From NCBI RefSeq assembly GCF_051622035.1, contig NC_135367.1:12622501-12686500 (forward strand): 64,000 nucleotides of DNA, written 5' to 3'. Below are positions 23,690-35,600 of the stretch, piece after piece (position 1 is the first letter of the stretch; each line of letters opens with the position of its first letter). Under the pieces are notes generated by a model. That model was given only the letters and a program-made list of their open reading frames with translations. It searched no databases and had not been told where the DNA came from. The DNA comes from Arctopsyche grandis (lineage: Eukaryota > Arthropoda > Insecta > Trichoptera > Hydropsychidae). A program made the position numbers and the translations under genes.

Positions 23690-23850
23690 AGCAGAACTTT
23701 AGCGGTGATTCCCACATTTGAAGAAATGTAGGAGAAACTTGCCAAAATAATATAATAGTACGAATTAATAATGGCATGAGGATACGTCTCCCACCACTGG
23801 AATCCACGCGCGCGTCCCGTGTCTAACTTTTGAGTATGTTCTTACCGTTT
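23690..23850 (-). mobile_element. MITE family 1 fragment (third of three)
   Basis: It starts within the element at GCGGTGATTCCCACATTTG and continues AATGTAGGAGAAACTTGCC to a terminus-like TATGTTCTTACCG. 5' half missing. Confidence 0.6.
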
Positions 23851-23958
23851 TGTCATGGTGGTTGGATGTTTAGTCGTTGGACCATATTTCCATGGAGTTT
23901 TTGTCGTGACACGTTGGCAACTTGCCCCACCGCAAAAGGATACTGCCCCGGCCAAAAT

Positions 23959-24000
23959 ATGGTTCACTATTTGCAACAGTAATTGACAATAGTGAACCAT
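23959..24000. repeat. Perfect inverted repeat (13-bp arms)
   Basis: ATGGTTCACTATT at 23959-23971 is repeated inversely as AATAGTGAACCAT at 23988-24000 with a 16-base loop. It lies in a GC-richer stretch (23840-24030) unlike its flanks. It could be the centre of a small mobile element. Confidence 0.7.
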
Positions 24001-24030
24001 TTTGTGCATAAAGCATCGTCCGAACAACGC

Positions 24031-26751
24031 CCTTTAATGATTTCAAGTTCAACTAATACTTTGGTACTTTTATTTTTATAAACTTTTTTGGTATCAATTT
24101 TATGTTATAATGCTGTTTGTTTCTATTTTTTTTTTTTTATAAATAAATATGTACTAATCTTTGTCTGTCAACATTAACATTGCAAAGTTAAGTTGGTTGT
24201 GAATTATGAGAAAAATATTTTTTAGTGCCAATTGAAAATTAAATGAAACGTTCAATCCGTGGAATCATTATTTTTTGAAAATACTTCATGTATTATAAAT
24301 TGCCGTAAAATTCAATAAAACGGGCCATATAACAGAAGGTTCATTATTTTTCCGCTTATCTACGATTCTTCGTATCCAGCATTTGCTTGGATAAACAAAT
24401 CGGATAGATTTCAACGAATCGCGCATAAAACGCACATAAAACATTATCGCATGTATTAATATTATATTATTACAGTTCTCAGACAATAATCAGTCCCTGT
24501 TACGCAGAATCGCAGAATAGATTACAACCGAAGTATTTTTAACGCTAATAAAAATTCACATGTGAGCACCTTTATCTCGACACATGTGTATTTAATAACA
24601 TTTGCGGTCGTTGAAACTAACAATATGTTTTCGTCGGAAAATTGTACTGCATACATATATCTTTTTATTGTGTTAAATATTGACTGAATGAATGAAACGA
24701 GAGCTAATATGTGTTCATGGCAATATTAATTTAAACTTACATGCGTACGTTTATGCGAAAATTAAGCGTTCGCCATAAATCATGTTGATTCTAATCAATG
24801 AATTGTATGTCGACTGACATGCTTTATTTGCACTTATTATAATAGTGTACATATTCTGCTTTATGGCTTCTTCACCTTGATCTTTTTATTATTTATTATC
24901 ATTTATTTCTTTGCGACTTGATTGTCTTGATTTTTTTAGTATACGTTTCAAGTGTGTATGTAGTAAATTTCATTGTATTACTTTATTAGGCTAACTTGTT
25001 TTTTTCACACAATGATCTCTCTCCTTTGTTTACAATTCTGATCTGCGGATCTACATATATTGTTTCCTCGCTGACGTATTCACAGTTGATTGAATGATAA
25101 TAATTATCAATCTGTTGATCAAATCTGTGCATGAATAGCTCGAATACTCGATGATCATTTTAACTCAACCTAATCGTAGATAGAACTGTACATACATAGA
25201 TAGAACTGTCATTAGTGTATAATTTATCATAATTATCTTTTTGTTTTGTATTAATCAATTTTTTTTATATATAATTGTATCCATTTTGAATTGGAATTTT
25301 TTCTGTCCCAATTTGATTCAATAATGAATTTCTACCTTTCGTAAATTTTTAAACGATTCTTGGAAGCTTTTTTGTTTATTGCCCTTTTTTAACATACATT
25401 TAAAGGAACAGTAATTTCTTAATTTTGAAAAGTTCAAACAAATTATCTTTCTTAGAAAAAACTTTTATTTATAGTTTCTCTTTTTCTTCGTCTTAAATAT
25501 CTTACGTTACTTGGCGATAATACATTAGCATAATGTAATTTTCCGGAATGAATGTACATATATGTATATTATATTGATATGCTAATTTCCTGGTATATCA
25601 TAATATGGTATAAATCCATATCTACTCGGTATTATATGTCCGTTTATTATTTCACATATAGATTACGTGGTAGATAAGAGATATAGATTATTAATTTAAG
25701 GGAAATTTGACAATCTGTTATCTATTTAGCACGATATGCTTATGTGTGTTTGTATCTACGCCCTCGACTTTTCCGAAGAAAGACAACACTGCTATCAATT
25801 TTCACGAGAACTCTCATGAAAATTGAATTTCCGTGAATGCGAGCTCGCGCACTCAAACGGTATTATTTATTATCGGTATGAAGAACGCGAACGTTGTTTA
25901 GTTAAATATAAATATTATATACAATATACATCCATAGTTAGCGTGTGTTTAAAATTCCATGGTAAAATACATATTTTAATGTGTATTGGTGCTAAAAGGG
26001 CCAATGCCGATGTATGTATATATTTAGTTCCTAGAACTTGCTATAATTAAATTTGATTAAAGCGTTGCATGTGAAGTGGCCGTACATACATACATACATA
26101 TATTGAAATATGGGACATTTGTGACTTACATACATATATTGCATATTGCATTATGTACATAGATGCCGAGCTACAGCCAATCATGTGGTATGCATGTACT
26201 ATTTTTATTTTATTTTTATCGTTCTTGAAACTTATCTATTTTCAAGAAACACTCGTGTTTACTATTTTTTTAGTAGTACGTAAAATGCCAACTGTCGATT
26301 TTTTTTTGTAAAGCGATAGTAATATTAAAAAAAAAACTGGCGTATATGTATAAGACGCACGATAAAAGCGTTAACTTAATGTAATGTTTTGCATTTTGCC
26401 TGATGAAATCGAGCGACACCAAAATGCGAATGCGCATCGAACCATCAGAGTCCAAGTGTAAGCGTTTAACTTTCCTAAATAACCGATGGCTTCGCAACTG
26501 ACTTATTAGTAGAGATATACTTTTGGATTTGATAGTGCCCTTTATTGGCGATGCATCTTATTGGTGACACACTTTATAAATTTAATATCATTTAAAGGCT
26601 ATCGGAAATATAACAAAAAAACGTTATCTTCCACTATCATCCTAAACTTGTGCTTGAATATTTAATATTAAATGTCCATTGATTTGGTACAAATAATAAC
26701 TGATAAATATAAAGCAGTTGCCTAGTTTGGCTCGTCAAAATTCCATTTTTT
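24031..26751. other. Intergenic, nothing recognised
   Basis: AT-rich with ACAT/ATGT short tandem tracts (for example near 26083-26140). No supported gene or element terminus. Confidence 0.4.
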
Positions 26752-27085
26752 TGTGACTAGCTCCGATGAGTAGCCGCTCTTTACTCATTAGTAAATAGCG
26801 GACCAACTTTGCACTGTTCTTTGTTCATTGTTCACCGTGCTTTGTTCATTTTTATGATGACCCTTTTTTTATGCTCTAGCTTTGTAGTTTGCCCTGTTTC
26901 CTGAAAAATAGACCCAAAACGCCCTGTTTCCTGGAAAAAGCACGCTTCCGGTCCTACCTCTACTCATTAGTAGAGGTAGGATAGTCTCAGTTCTATCCAT
27001 TGTTCGGCAAACCTTTAACAATGCATTTACAACCTTTGAACAATACACGGCCCCCTCGGGCTCCGGTGACTACTCATTAGTATGG
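26752..27085. repeat. Dispersed repeat with three ACTCATTAGT palindromes
   Basis: Segment 26975-27068 recurs at 61088-61180 (CTATCCATTGTTCGGCAAAC and the end CTCCGGTGACT). The stretch contains ACTCATTAGT three times. Two of them are the centres of longer hairpins, 26952-26981 (13-bp perfect arms) and about 26770-26797. Probably a non-autonomous DNA element of unknown class. Confidence 0.5.
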
Positions 27086-28868
27086 AGCGTTTCGTTCCAT
27101 ATTCGGTCTAGTCTTACCCCGTTCACTGAAAATGTTGATAATTTAAGAAATTAAAATGAAGTATGTTTTATTGTAAATTACTAGTATGTATTGCTACGAA
27201 ACGTCATTCTTACTGTATTCAATGATATAAAGCATTCTTATTATCATTAATCCGGCAAACCAAATGAGAAAATATCATTGATAATTTCAAAGGATGAGTC
27301 GCAGAATAGAACCCTGTGGAAATCCAATTAAAAAATCTCTTACCTCACACTATCTTTCTCACCGAGTTTGAAAACCAACTTTTTATCATGCAGTTTATAT
27401 GTATATATTTATATGATATTATTTTTATGCGAGAAATTATCTCGGTTTTATAGTGATTATAAGGGTGACATTTTTTCATGTTGCGGCTATCGCTATTATG
27501 TACACCCATCCCCCGATTTATGCGGTTGATACGTTCCGCGATATATCTCGTAAATGAAAACCACGTAAAAAAGGCAAAGAGCCCATACATAAACATGGTA
27601 TGGTTTCCAAGTTAAAGAAAATGCGCAGATAACAAAAGTATAAGTAAATGTTTGAAGCATATAATATGTATGTGTTTTTTTTATCATTTTGTTTTAAATC
27701 GTGAAAAATCACCACCGTTACCTTGACAACAGCACGTTCGGAGCGTGCATGGGAAGCAAATACATATTTAAAACACGCGTATTATAAAAAAAATAAAATA
27801 AATTTTTGCTGAACTGCATTAAAAAAACTACGAGAATCGGGGGTTGGGTGTAGTATTGGTTTCTACGTCAAAAGTCAAAGCAGTCGAATTTACTAAGAAT
27901 ACCAAGGCTAATTTTATATGGACTTTTTTGAGTGATAATGAGTAATATTTTATTCGGTGTGTGGGTGCGTGAAATTATACTTATTATATTAAAGAATAAT
28001 TTAAATAAAATTTTGTTTTTTTGAATAAAATATATTTATGAATTAACTCGACTTAATGTGGTGGAAAATATTCATTCACATAATTTTTTTATTTGAATAA
28101 CTTAGTCGCAAAATTTTAATTCCGAGATAAACGCCACTTGGCTTGCGTCATATTTTCAGTAATCGTTCTATCTCGCTAATCACGTTGACCTCTCCTCCCT
28201 TATCATTCATTGTCACTAATGAATGACGCTATCTGGCAACACATTCAACATCATTTTTTTCCCCGCATACACTACATAGCTAAATTTCAACAAACAACCT
28301 AAGAGAGTGAAGTTTATTTTTGAACGGTTCGGTCACATCTGTGCGAATCGTAATGTCAAGCGATAACCTTCCAGATACGCCATTGCATGTAATATACATA
28401 CACGTTCAGTGCATCTTAAACTGTATGCGGTTGCATGTGTGTGAATGACCTACCTTTCGACGATAAACATATGTAAATTTTTACCGGAATTATGACGACA
28501 GCGTGACGTTTTTATTTTTTTCTCGTATTGGATTACAATATGTTTGTATCCGCGTTCCACAATGGAAGACGATGATTCGAAAAAATTACGTTTTTGTTCT
28601 ATGTGGCCTTCTAAGCGTGTAAAATACGTCATTATTCTATTGAAAATTGATCGAATATTGTACGTAATTGGGCTGAGAAAAAAATCTGATGATTTTTGAT
28701 TGCATGTAAAGTGATGTCATTTTTTTATAATGATTTTATTTTTTCGTTTTGTTTATGTTGAATAATTCAGTTTGAAATCGACAGTCAACTGCATGCGATT
28801 ATTTCTGTTTGCAAAAAAGAAGCTGCATTGAGTTGCATCGTTTGTGTGAAACTTTTTTTGTATCATTA
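27086..28868. other. Intergenic, nothing recognised
   Basis: Only short frames without domains on either strand. No RNA gene or repeat boundary that I can support. Confidence 0.4.
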
Positions 28869-29347
28869 TCATTATTATATACCTATATAAAAACGGACGC
28901 GATGTACATATGTTTGTTTGTATGTATGTATGGATGTGGCGGATGCGTGGACAAGCATGGAGATTTCAAACAAATTTTAGAATACTAAGAGTATGCGTTA
29001 TGCATATGGATGTGGCGTGATGACCAATCGTGTCTTCACGCCACATCCGCTGGGAAGTGGGGACCTGCTCGTCCGATATGTGCTCCTGATATTGAGCGCC
29101 TGAGTTGGAACGTCAGCGTCAGATGCGTGGGAGCGTACACACATACACACATCCACGAAGACACACATGCATTCATCATTTCGACGTGGACGAACGGCCA
29201 GCGTATAATATGCGCACTCGACTTTTTACTATTAATACGCGCGTGCACCTATAAATTACCTTACATTATGTTTATATATAACTATTTTAATTCGTGTATC
29301 AATTCCTTTTCAAAACCACCCGTTGAAATCAACGGGCACAACACTAG
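28869..29347 (+). mobile_element. Helitron-like element, family B (good copy)
   Basis: The 3' end is textbook: an 8-bp perfect hairpin CCCGTTGA-AA-TCAACGGG at 29319-29336, ten bases, then CTAG and host T. The 5' end begins TCATTATTATATACC after a host A. The block TATATAAAAACGGACGCGATG and the GGACAAGCATGGAGATTTCAAA block are shared with 17838-18189. 479 bp with no Rep/helicase. A 129-codon frame inside is not supported as a gene. Confidence 0.65.
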
Positions 29348-29349
29348 TT

Positions 29350-31040
29350 ATGCTTATAAAAGTTATCCGTTTATCAAATTGACTGTCCCAGGCTGTTAGA
29401 TATGGCCAGTTTATTTTTTTATTACAAATAACGTTGATTACGATTGATAGAAATGTTAAGTTGTTTTTTTTTATAATATGTAGTGTGCATTAAAAGTTTC
29501 CTATTCAATCAAATCATAAAAGTAATGACAAGGTCTGTCAAATATCTTATTTTATTAGTAATTACTTGAAATTTGAAAGTTTTTATACGAAACGAACTGT
29601 AAGCAACTAAAGTAGGTTATTATATGATTTATTTTTTATTTTGCATTTTTTATTTGTGATGTGAAATCCTGAACTGGAGCTAATGTCAAGGTAATGTTAC
29701 AAGAAATTTGTAAGAAACTGACTGAAATAAATCAAACGTGCATTGGTTTAAAAAAATTCTTAAGTAATTATGTACGTTTTTATCTTGAAAGTTAACTCAC
29801 TTTTAAACTTGATGTCAAGGATATCTGTTTTCGTTCTTCTGTGAAACCGACTGCAAAAAATTAACAAAGCTTAAGTTAAGCTCATCTTTAAACATCAATT
29901 TTTCATTCAACATAGACAATAACTATCAGTAGATTTCGCGACAAATGCAGTACCCTTTTAAATATCAGAATAAAATCGCCACATTATAGATCGTCCCCAC
30001 CGATTATAATTTTATCATCATCGATATATTCATCGGAGATTTTACCTGTTATTCAAATGCGATACGCAATACGTTTCAATATCACAGGTAGCTATTTTTA
30101 GCACACGGCGCAAAGAACAGGTAAAAATGATTCCGGGAAGTACTCAGACCCCCCCGAAAAACAAAGTTTAGTTACCCATGGGTACGAAATACACAATATA
30201 ATACAGATTCAGATTGTTTCTTCCAAATGTTCATTTTGTTGCCAATATTCACAGAAGCGTATTGTATAGAATTCCGTTTCACCGATTCTCGGAAACCCTT
30301 CGGTTATTTTAACCTCATTGTTTCGACCAGTTTTTTTTTTGTTAATTTATTTTAATCTGTATTATACATTTGTATGTGTCTCTCTCTCTCTGGTTTTGCA
30401 TTTGCCGAAAATAATAGTTGGCGGATGCCGTTAAGCCGACGTTTGTACTAATTTTAGCTGATAATTCTGAGAATTGTGTCCGTCCGAAGTTTTCGTTTGC
30501 TTGTGTGTTGTATCATTACTCCACTCCACTACTAGTATGCTCGTTGAGGAGTAGGTGGAGGAGGTACCAGAGGCTAGAAAGTTTGATTGGCAACCGACGA
30601 AGGCCCCTTCCGCGAACTGTTCCGGTGAATGTACAACTTTTGTGCGCTAGAGCCCCTTCCCTGCCAATAACGGTGATCGGAACACGTGTATCGAAGATTC
30701 AGTACTAATAGTGATCATTGTTCATTTCAAATGTTATGCAAACTCTCATATGCTTTTTTTATTTCGTGCTTCATATGCATTTTGCTTTTATATTTTGTTT
30801 GGGTTCAAAATCAATAGATAATTCCAGTTATATGTAAAATTTTAAACTTTCAATAAATAGTCGTAGATCTTTATCAATGCCTTTCGGCGTAAAGACCTTA
30901 AAAGGTAGCAGCTGTACTTAGAATACCACGGTTGGGTTTTTACCTGCTCATAATGCATTATTATTGCCTTGGTGAAACTCAATTTTGTACACCTTTCGTA
31001 TATTAATTTTGCCATTGGCAATGTGTACAAATTTGAATTA
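29350..31040. other. Intergenic; one GC-richer stretch (30420-30710) of unknown nature
   Basis: A 96-codon plus frame from a TTG at 30418 spans a GC-richer stretch. It has no domain, no ATG early in the frame and no splice partner. The rest shows nothing recognisable. Confidence 0.3.
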
Positions 31041-31041
31041 T

Positions 31042-31871
31042 AGACTGCATCAATAATAATTAATCACTTGTATTTTTATATTAAATATTTTATACAGAAA
31101 CAATGCATTTTGTGTCTCGTATTATTTAAATATGAATAAAAATCTTATATAAAATGGACACACGTCAAAATAAATCTAGCTTTTGTAAAGTTCCTATGTA
31201 TTAGCAAAATCAAATCATCAAAATTATGTATCAAAAACTACATAAACTCCAACTGCAGACTGTAAATCACGATAATGATCATATTATTTTTTTATATGAA
31301 GTATTTTCATACAAAGTCAACGCATTTGTACGGCTTGTATAGTTAAAATACGACTAATAATCTTATACAAAATGAACCTACGTCAAAATAAATCCAGTTT
31401 TTGTAATGTTACTAAATATATATTTAGGGATTAAAAACTACATAAAATTCAATTGCAGACTGCATATGATAATAACCACTTGTATTTTTTTTTATATTAT
31501 GTACTAGTTGGTAGTTTAACCCGGCTTCGTTTGGTATTTTTAATATAAACCGCTTAAACCTGGCGAATCTAATAGTAAACATTTTATTACATTTATTGGA
31601 ATAGCTTTATTTTATTTAAATTTATTTGAATATTCAATTGTTGTTTTATTAAATTTAACGTCATGGATTCTACGAACCAAAACTTATATACATACAAAGT
31701 CTCTTTCGAAATTACATATACATATATTAGATTTGTATATAGAAAGAACACATTTTTACAGCTTTTTTTATTATTAAATTACAAATTAAAATCTTATATA
31801 GAATGGACATACGCTAAAATAGATCCACTTTTTATGAAATTACTATTCTCAAAATCTAGGGATTAAAAAAA
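31042..31871. repeat. Three diverged tandem units of about 220 bp, the third interrupted
   Basis: Each unit runs from GACTGCAT/GACTGTAA through CACTTGTATTTTT, ATCTTATAT/CAAAATG, CGTCAAAATAAATC and ACTACATAAA to the next CTGCAGACTG. Units begin near 31042, 31258 and 31468. The third is split by a Helitron at 31504-31731 and resumes with TTTGTATATAGAAAG. No coding capacity. The array ends about 350 bp upstream of the SOCS promoter region. Confidence 0.7.
31504..31731 (-). mobile_element. Small Helitron (family C) inside tandem unit 3
   Basis: On the minus strand it runs from TCTAATATATGTATATG (after host AAA) to AGCCGGGTTAAACTACCAACTAG (before host T). Removing it rejoins TTTTATATTATGTA with TTTGTATATAGAAAG, which aligns without a gap to unit 1 (TTTTATATTAAATA-TTTTATACAGAAAC). 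This matches A/T insertion with no target duplication, the Helitron rule. Confidence 0.7.
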
Positions 31872-32149
31872 TCAATTCATCCGCTATTCTAAAACGTAAA
31901 ACCACAGAGTTACTGTACAAAGATTCAATTAAATCGCCATTGTTTTATTAACATCATAGTATACGCATTATTTCGAAAGCAGATCTCACTCAGTCCCTTG
32001 TCAAAACCCAAACCACAACCTTTCATTTAAATCGACTAAAAATTTGACATATGTACATATGCACCTTCAACGACTATCAAAACTGACACATATTCAACCG
32101 CGTATAAAACTGTCAAATTGACTCACACACCACATACGAAACACACACC

Positions 32150-32518
32150 CACGCTATCGCAAACGTCACTAAAATTAAATTCGGGGGGAGGGGGACCACA
32201 TCCCACACTTTAGCATTCGCTGGCCGAGCACACCGTCATGATTCGATGACGTTTGCTCGCCAGTCGAGCCGCGGCCCTCGCACGAACCGGTCGTCATCGC
32301 TCGATCATCGGACTATAACCGATTCGAAAAACCACACAGTGCTTAAAACTACACGCGAAGTGCAACGGATAAATATTTATTTATAAACATATAAATAAAC
32401 ACAAACATATCGTTCAAGTATCTGGTTTGAATTTTGCATTCGAGCATCCGAGTGAAAGTGAAGTGAATGTCTCTGGAACGGCATCGTATCGTCGAACCGG
32501 TTGTAATATTTCGATGCG
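32150..32518 (+). promoter_or_regulatory. SOCS gene promoter and 5' UTR region
   Basis: A local GC-rich island (32215-32310) precedes the first coding exon, followed by GACTATAACCGATTCG near 32310, which could hold the transcription start. The leader carries an ATG at 32467 whose frame overlaps the SOCS start and stops inside exon 1, and a two-codon uORF (ATG CGA TGA, 32514-32522) whose stop overlaps the main ATG as ATGA. The start site is inferred, not seen. Confidence 0.4.
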
Positions 32519-32633
32519 ATGAATTCGCCGGATATAAATGGATATTCGCCGATGTTCGGACAATTGAATCCTTTCAACAACGCCAACAGATTGAACGCTG
32601 CTATACACATCTATCCCAAGAATAACGGAAACG
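32519..32633 (+). CDS. SOCS exon 1 (38 codons + 1 nt)
   Basis: It begins ATGAATTCGCCGG and encodes an Asn/Pro-rich N-terminus without domain (MNSPDING, LNPFNNANRLN, IYPKNNGN). It ends in phase 1 at the GT donor 32634. Only this frame continues into exon 2; the overlapping frame from 32467 hits TAA near 32625. Low sequence complexity makes homology support weak, so the support is the splice phase, position and composition. Confidence 0.6.
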
Positions 32634-35600
32634 GTACTTGTTTTTTTTTTTATTCTATCATTTCATTTTAAATTTTATACACACGGTGTGTTCCAATTTG
32701 ACGTGTATGTATGCGTTTTGCTGAATTCTCAGTAAGCGAACCGGTCGACGAGTGTATTTATCGGTTTTATAAATAAGTCGTAAGCGACTGTCGTTTGTAA
32801 TCAGTTCTCGGTATTGCTCTCGTGACATTTTAGCGTTGAATTCTATGTAGTACTTTATGTGCTTATTGTATGGAAACGTGATGATCGAATCTTGTCGCCG
32901 GGATTGACGGCATTCCTCAGGTGTGTCGGGAACAATTCGTAAGGGAACCGGTCGTTCATGACTATCATTTCTATGCTGCAGGACTATATAGATAGCGATT
33001 TGATTTCCTGCTATTGAATTCATTCTTCTTAGAATTCAAGTCATCGTTCTTAATAACCTGTATTCTTCCGTATAATTCCTCCACTTACATTTGTAAACCG
33101 ATCTTGTGTGGCTTTTATCATAATAATCGCCACATTCTTTTAGCTTTGTGTGGGGAATAATCATAGAACCGCTCTATACTACTTGTCATGTAATGTGTCT
33201 AAATAATCAGCAGAATAGACAAGTGGTTAGAATATAATATTACGAATAAAGTGGCCAAGGGTTCAGTCCCACCGATTGCTGCTGGCCAGACCTTAGATAT
33301 GTAACTCCAGGTCGATCGTTTCATACCAGAGTTTGTCAATTTATCTGATTTTCATTAAAAAGGTTCTAACAAATTGACAACCTTTACCCATATTCTATCA
33401 AAAATTTCGATTTTTCAGTATCTCGAATTTCGCTGATTTGTATAAATGCTGCAAATTTTTCCATAGATGTCTCTTTGCAACGGTATTTGCATTTCAATGT
33501 TTGCACATAAATATCGTGTGTAGTGTAAATATATGGGAGTATATCTGTATATATAATTAATAAGGATCGCGCGGTTTGCTTCTGAACATATTCGATTCAA
33601 ATTGTTACTTATAATCTCACTATATTTAATTGTTGCATATTATGCGTATTGAATGATTGTTTTGCGTAAACTTCAGATCAAAATGCTACTTATGTTTCGA
33701 TTATGGATAATCATTAGGGCATGGATAATCATGGATAAGCATGGATAATCATAGGGACTTACCATACACGTTCCAACAGTGCTGAAAGCAAAAGTGCAAT
33801 AAATGTTTTTATGTAATAGTTTAAAAACGCCCCAAAAGCATTTTGCCCTAGATTAAAAAAAATGCTTATAGAACGACTATTGACTGTTGTATTAATAATT
33901 TATTTTAACGACATGAATGTTTTTCAATCAATTTCTAAACATTACCAATCACAATTCTATTTTAATCGTTATTCTCAGTACTCATTCGAGATAATTTACA
34001 ATAGAAATAAATTTCACACATGTTATTGAAAATCAATCATATTTTCAGTATTTCGAACAATGACCATATAATATATATAAATATATATTTTTCCGGGTTA
34101 TAATTTATACATCGACCGATTCGCCTTCTAAGATCAGATCGATTTCCAAGCACGTACATGACTCTGCGTCTGACAGATATACACGATATGTTCATGAGTA
34201 ACATGAACACTTCCCGGTATCCATCGGCAATAGTTGAAATCGTGCGGTTTTGCGGTATTACCGGATAATCCGCATTCGGTAAAATGTCACACACTATGTA
34301 CCCACTTTCCCGGGAAATTAACCATATCCGTCGAGTCTGTCGCATCTCCTGGTTTCGCATTCAATGTATTTCATGAATGTGTTTGGGAAGTGCTGGATTC
34401 GTTCTCCCGCGTGAATGAATTCCCCATAGTCTAAATTTGTACGAATAATGTATAGGCAAATTATATATAGTTGGTTCGACGTAGTGTCGGTGCCAATGTG
34501 ACGTTTCGATTTCGTGGGAAATTTCATGGAAGTGTGTGCGTCGCGGAAAATTGGGGGAAAATTTTGCATCGTAGTTATTATTGTTTGTGTGTGTGTGTAT
34601 TTTTATATATACATTAACATTTTCACGTTTTCTATTTTCGATGACATTGAAAGCGCGACGCTCCGGGGGTCGAACTACGACAGGTCAGGGGTTCGTAACT
34701 GACGGCGTTGAGTTTGTCATGCGGTCTGTTGTAAAAGTGACAGTAAAACGGTCCATGTCAGTGAAATATGAAATATAAAATTAAAATAATAAATGATTTT
34801 GTCAATATAAACTGGTCAATATAAAGCCATATAATTTGATTTTTAAAAACTTTTTATTATTCATATATTACATATATACACAATGCATATATAATCTATT
34901 ACAATAGCTGCTATTACACTTGTTTATAATATTATCTTATTATAATCTCAGTGTTAATAATAGGGAAAAAAGCTCATAAGCTCATGATCAAAGCTCGGCG
35001 TTGGGTCGATGCTTTTTACACTAAAATGGTTGACCATGATTTTTTGCTCTCACTATGCACAGCAATGGAGCAGTATATTATTATGTTTAAAGTATCAAGC
35101 CAACGCCCAAGTGTAATCATGATGAAGGGATGGACACTCCTTAGGGCAATGACAAATAACAATACACGTTCCAACCGTGCTGAATTCAAAAGAAAATTTT
35201 TGTTTATTTGAACCGGTATGAAACTCATAATTTTGCTAATATGAACCGGTTCAGAAACATTAGATTTGATTTTAAAAAGCTTTAATTCATATATAATTAC
35301 AATACATTTTATTTATCCAGTGATCAGTATCTTTTTAACACATTATTATTTTTGTTAGTATTTATCATTGTCATTTTAATGTTGCTTTAAACATAATAAG
35401 AAAAAAACCAGTCCATGTCATTATAAAGGGATGGATACTCATTAGGGCAATGGCAAATAGTAATATACGTTCTAACGGTGATGAATTCAAGAGATAAAAG
35501 AAAGGTTTTTACGGTTAACAATAGCCAAAAGCATATTGCCCTAATGACCATCCACTGTCTAGTCATGGTTCTGTTATTATAAACCGTTTCAATCTCAATA

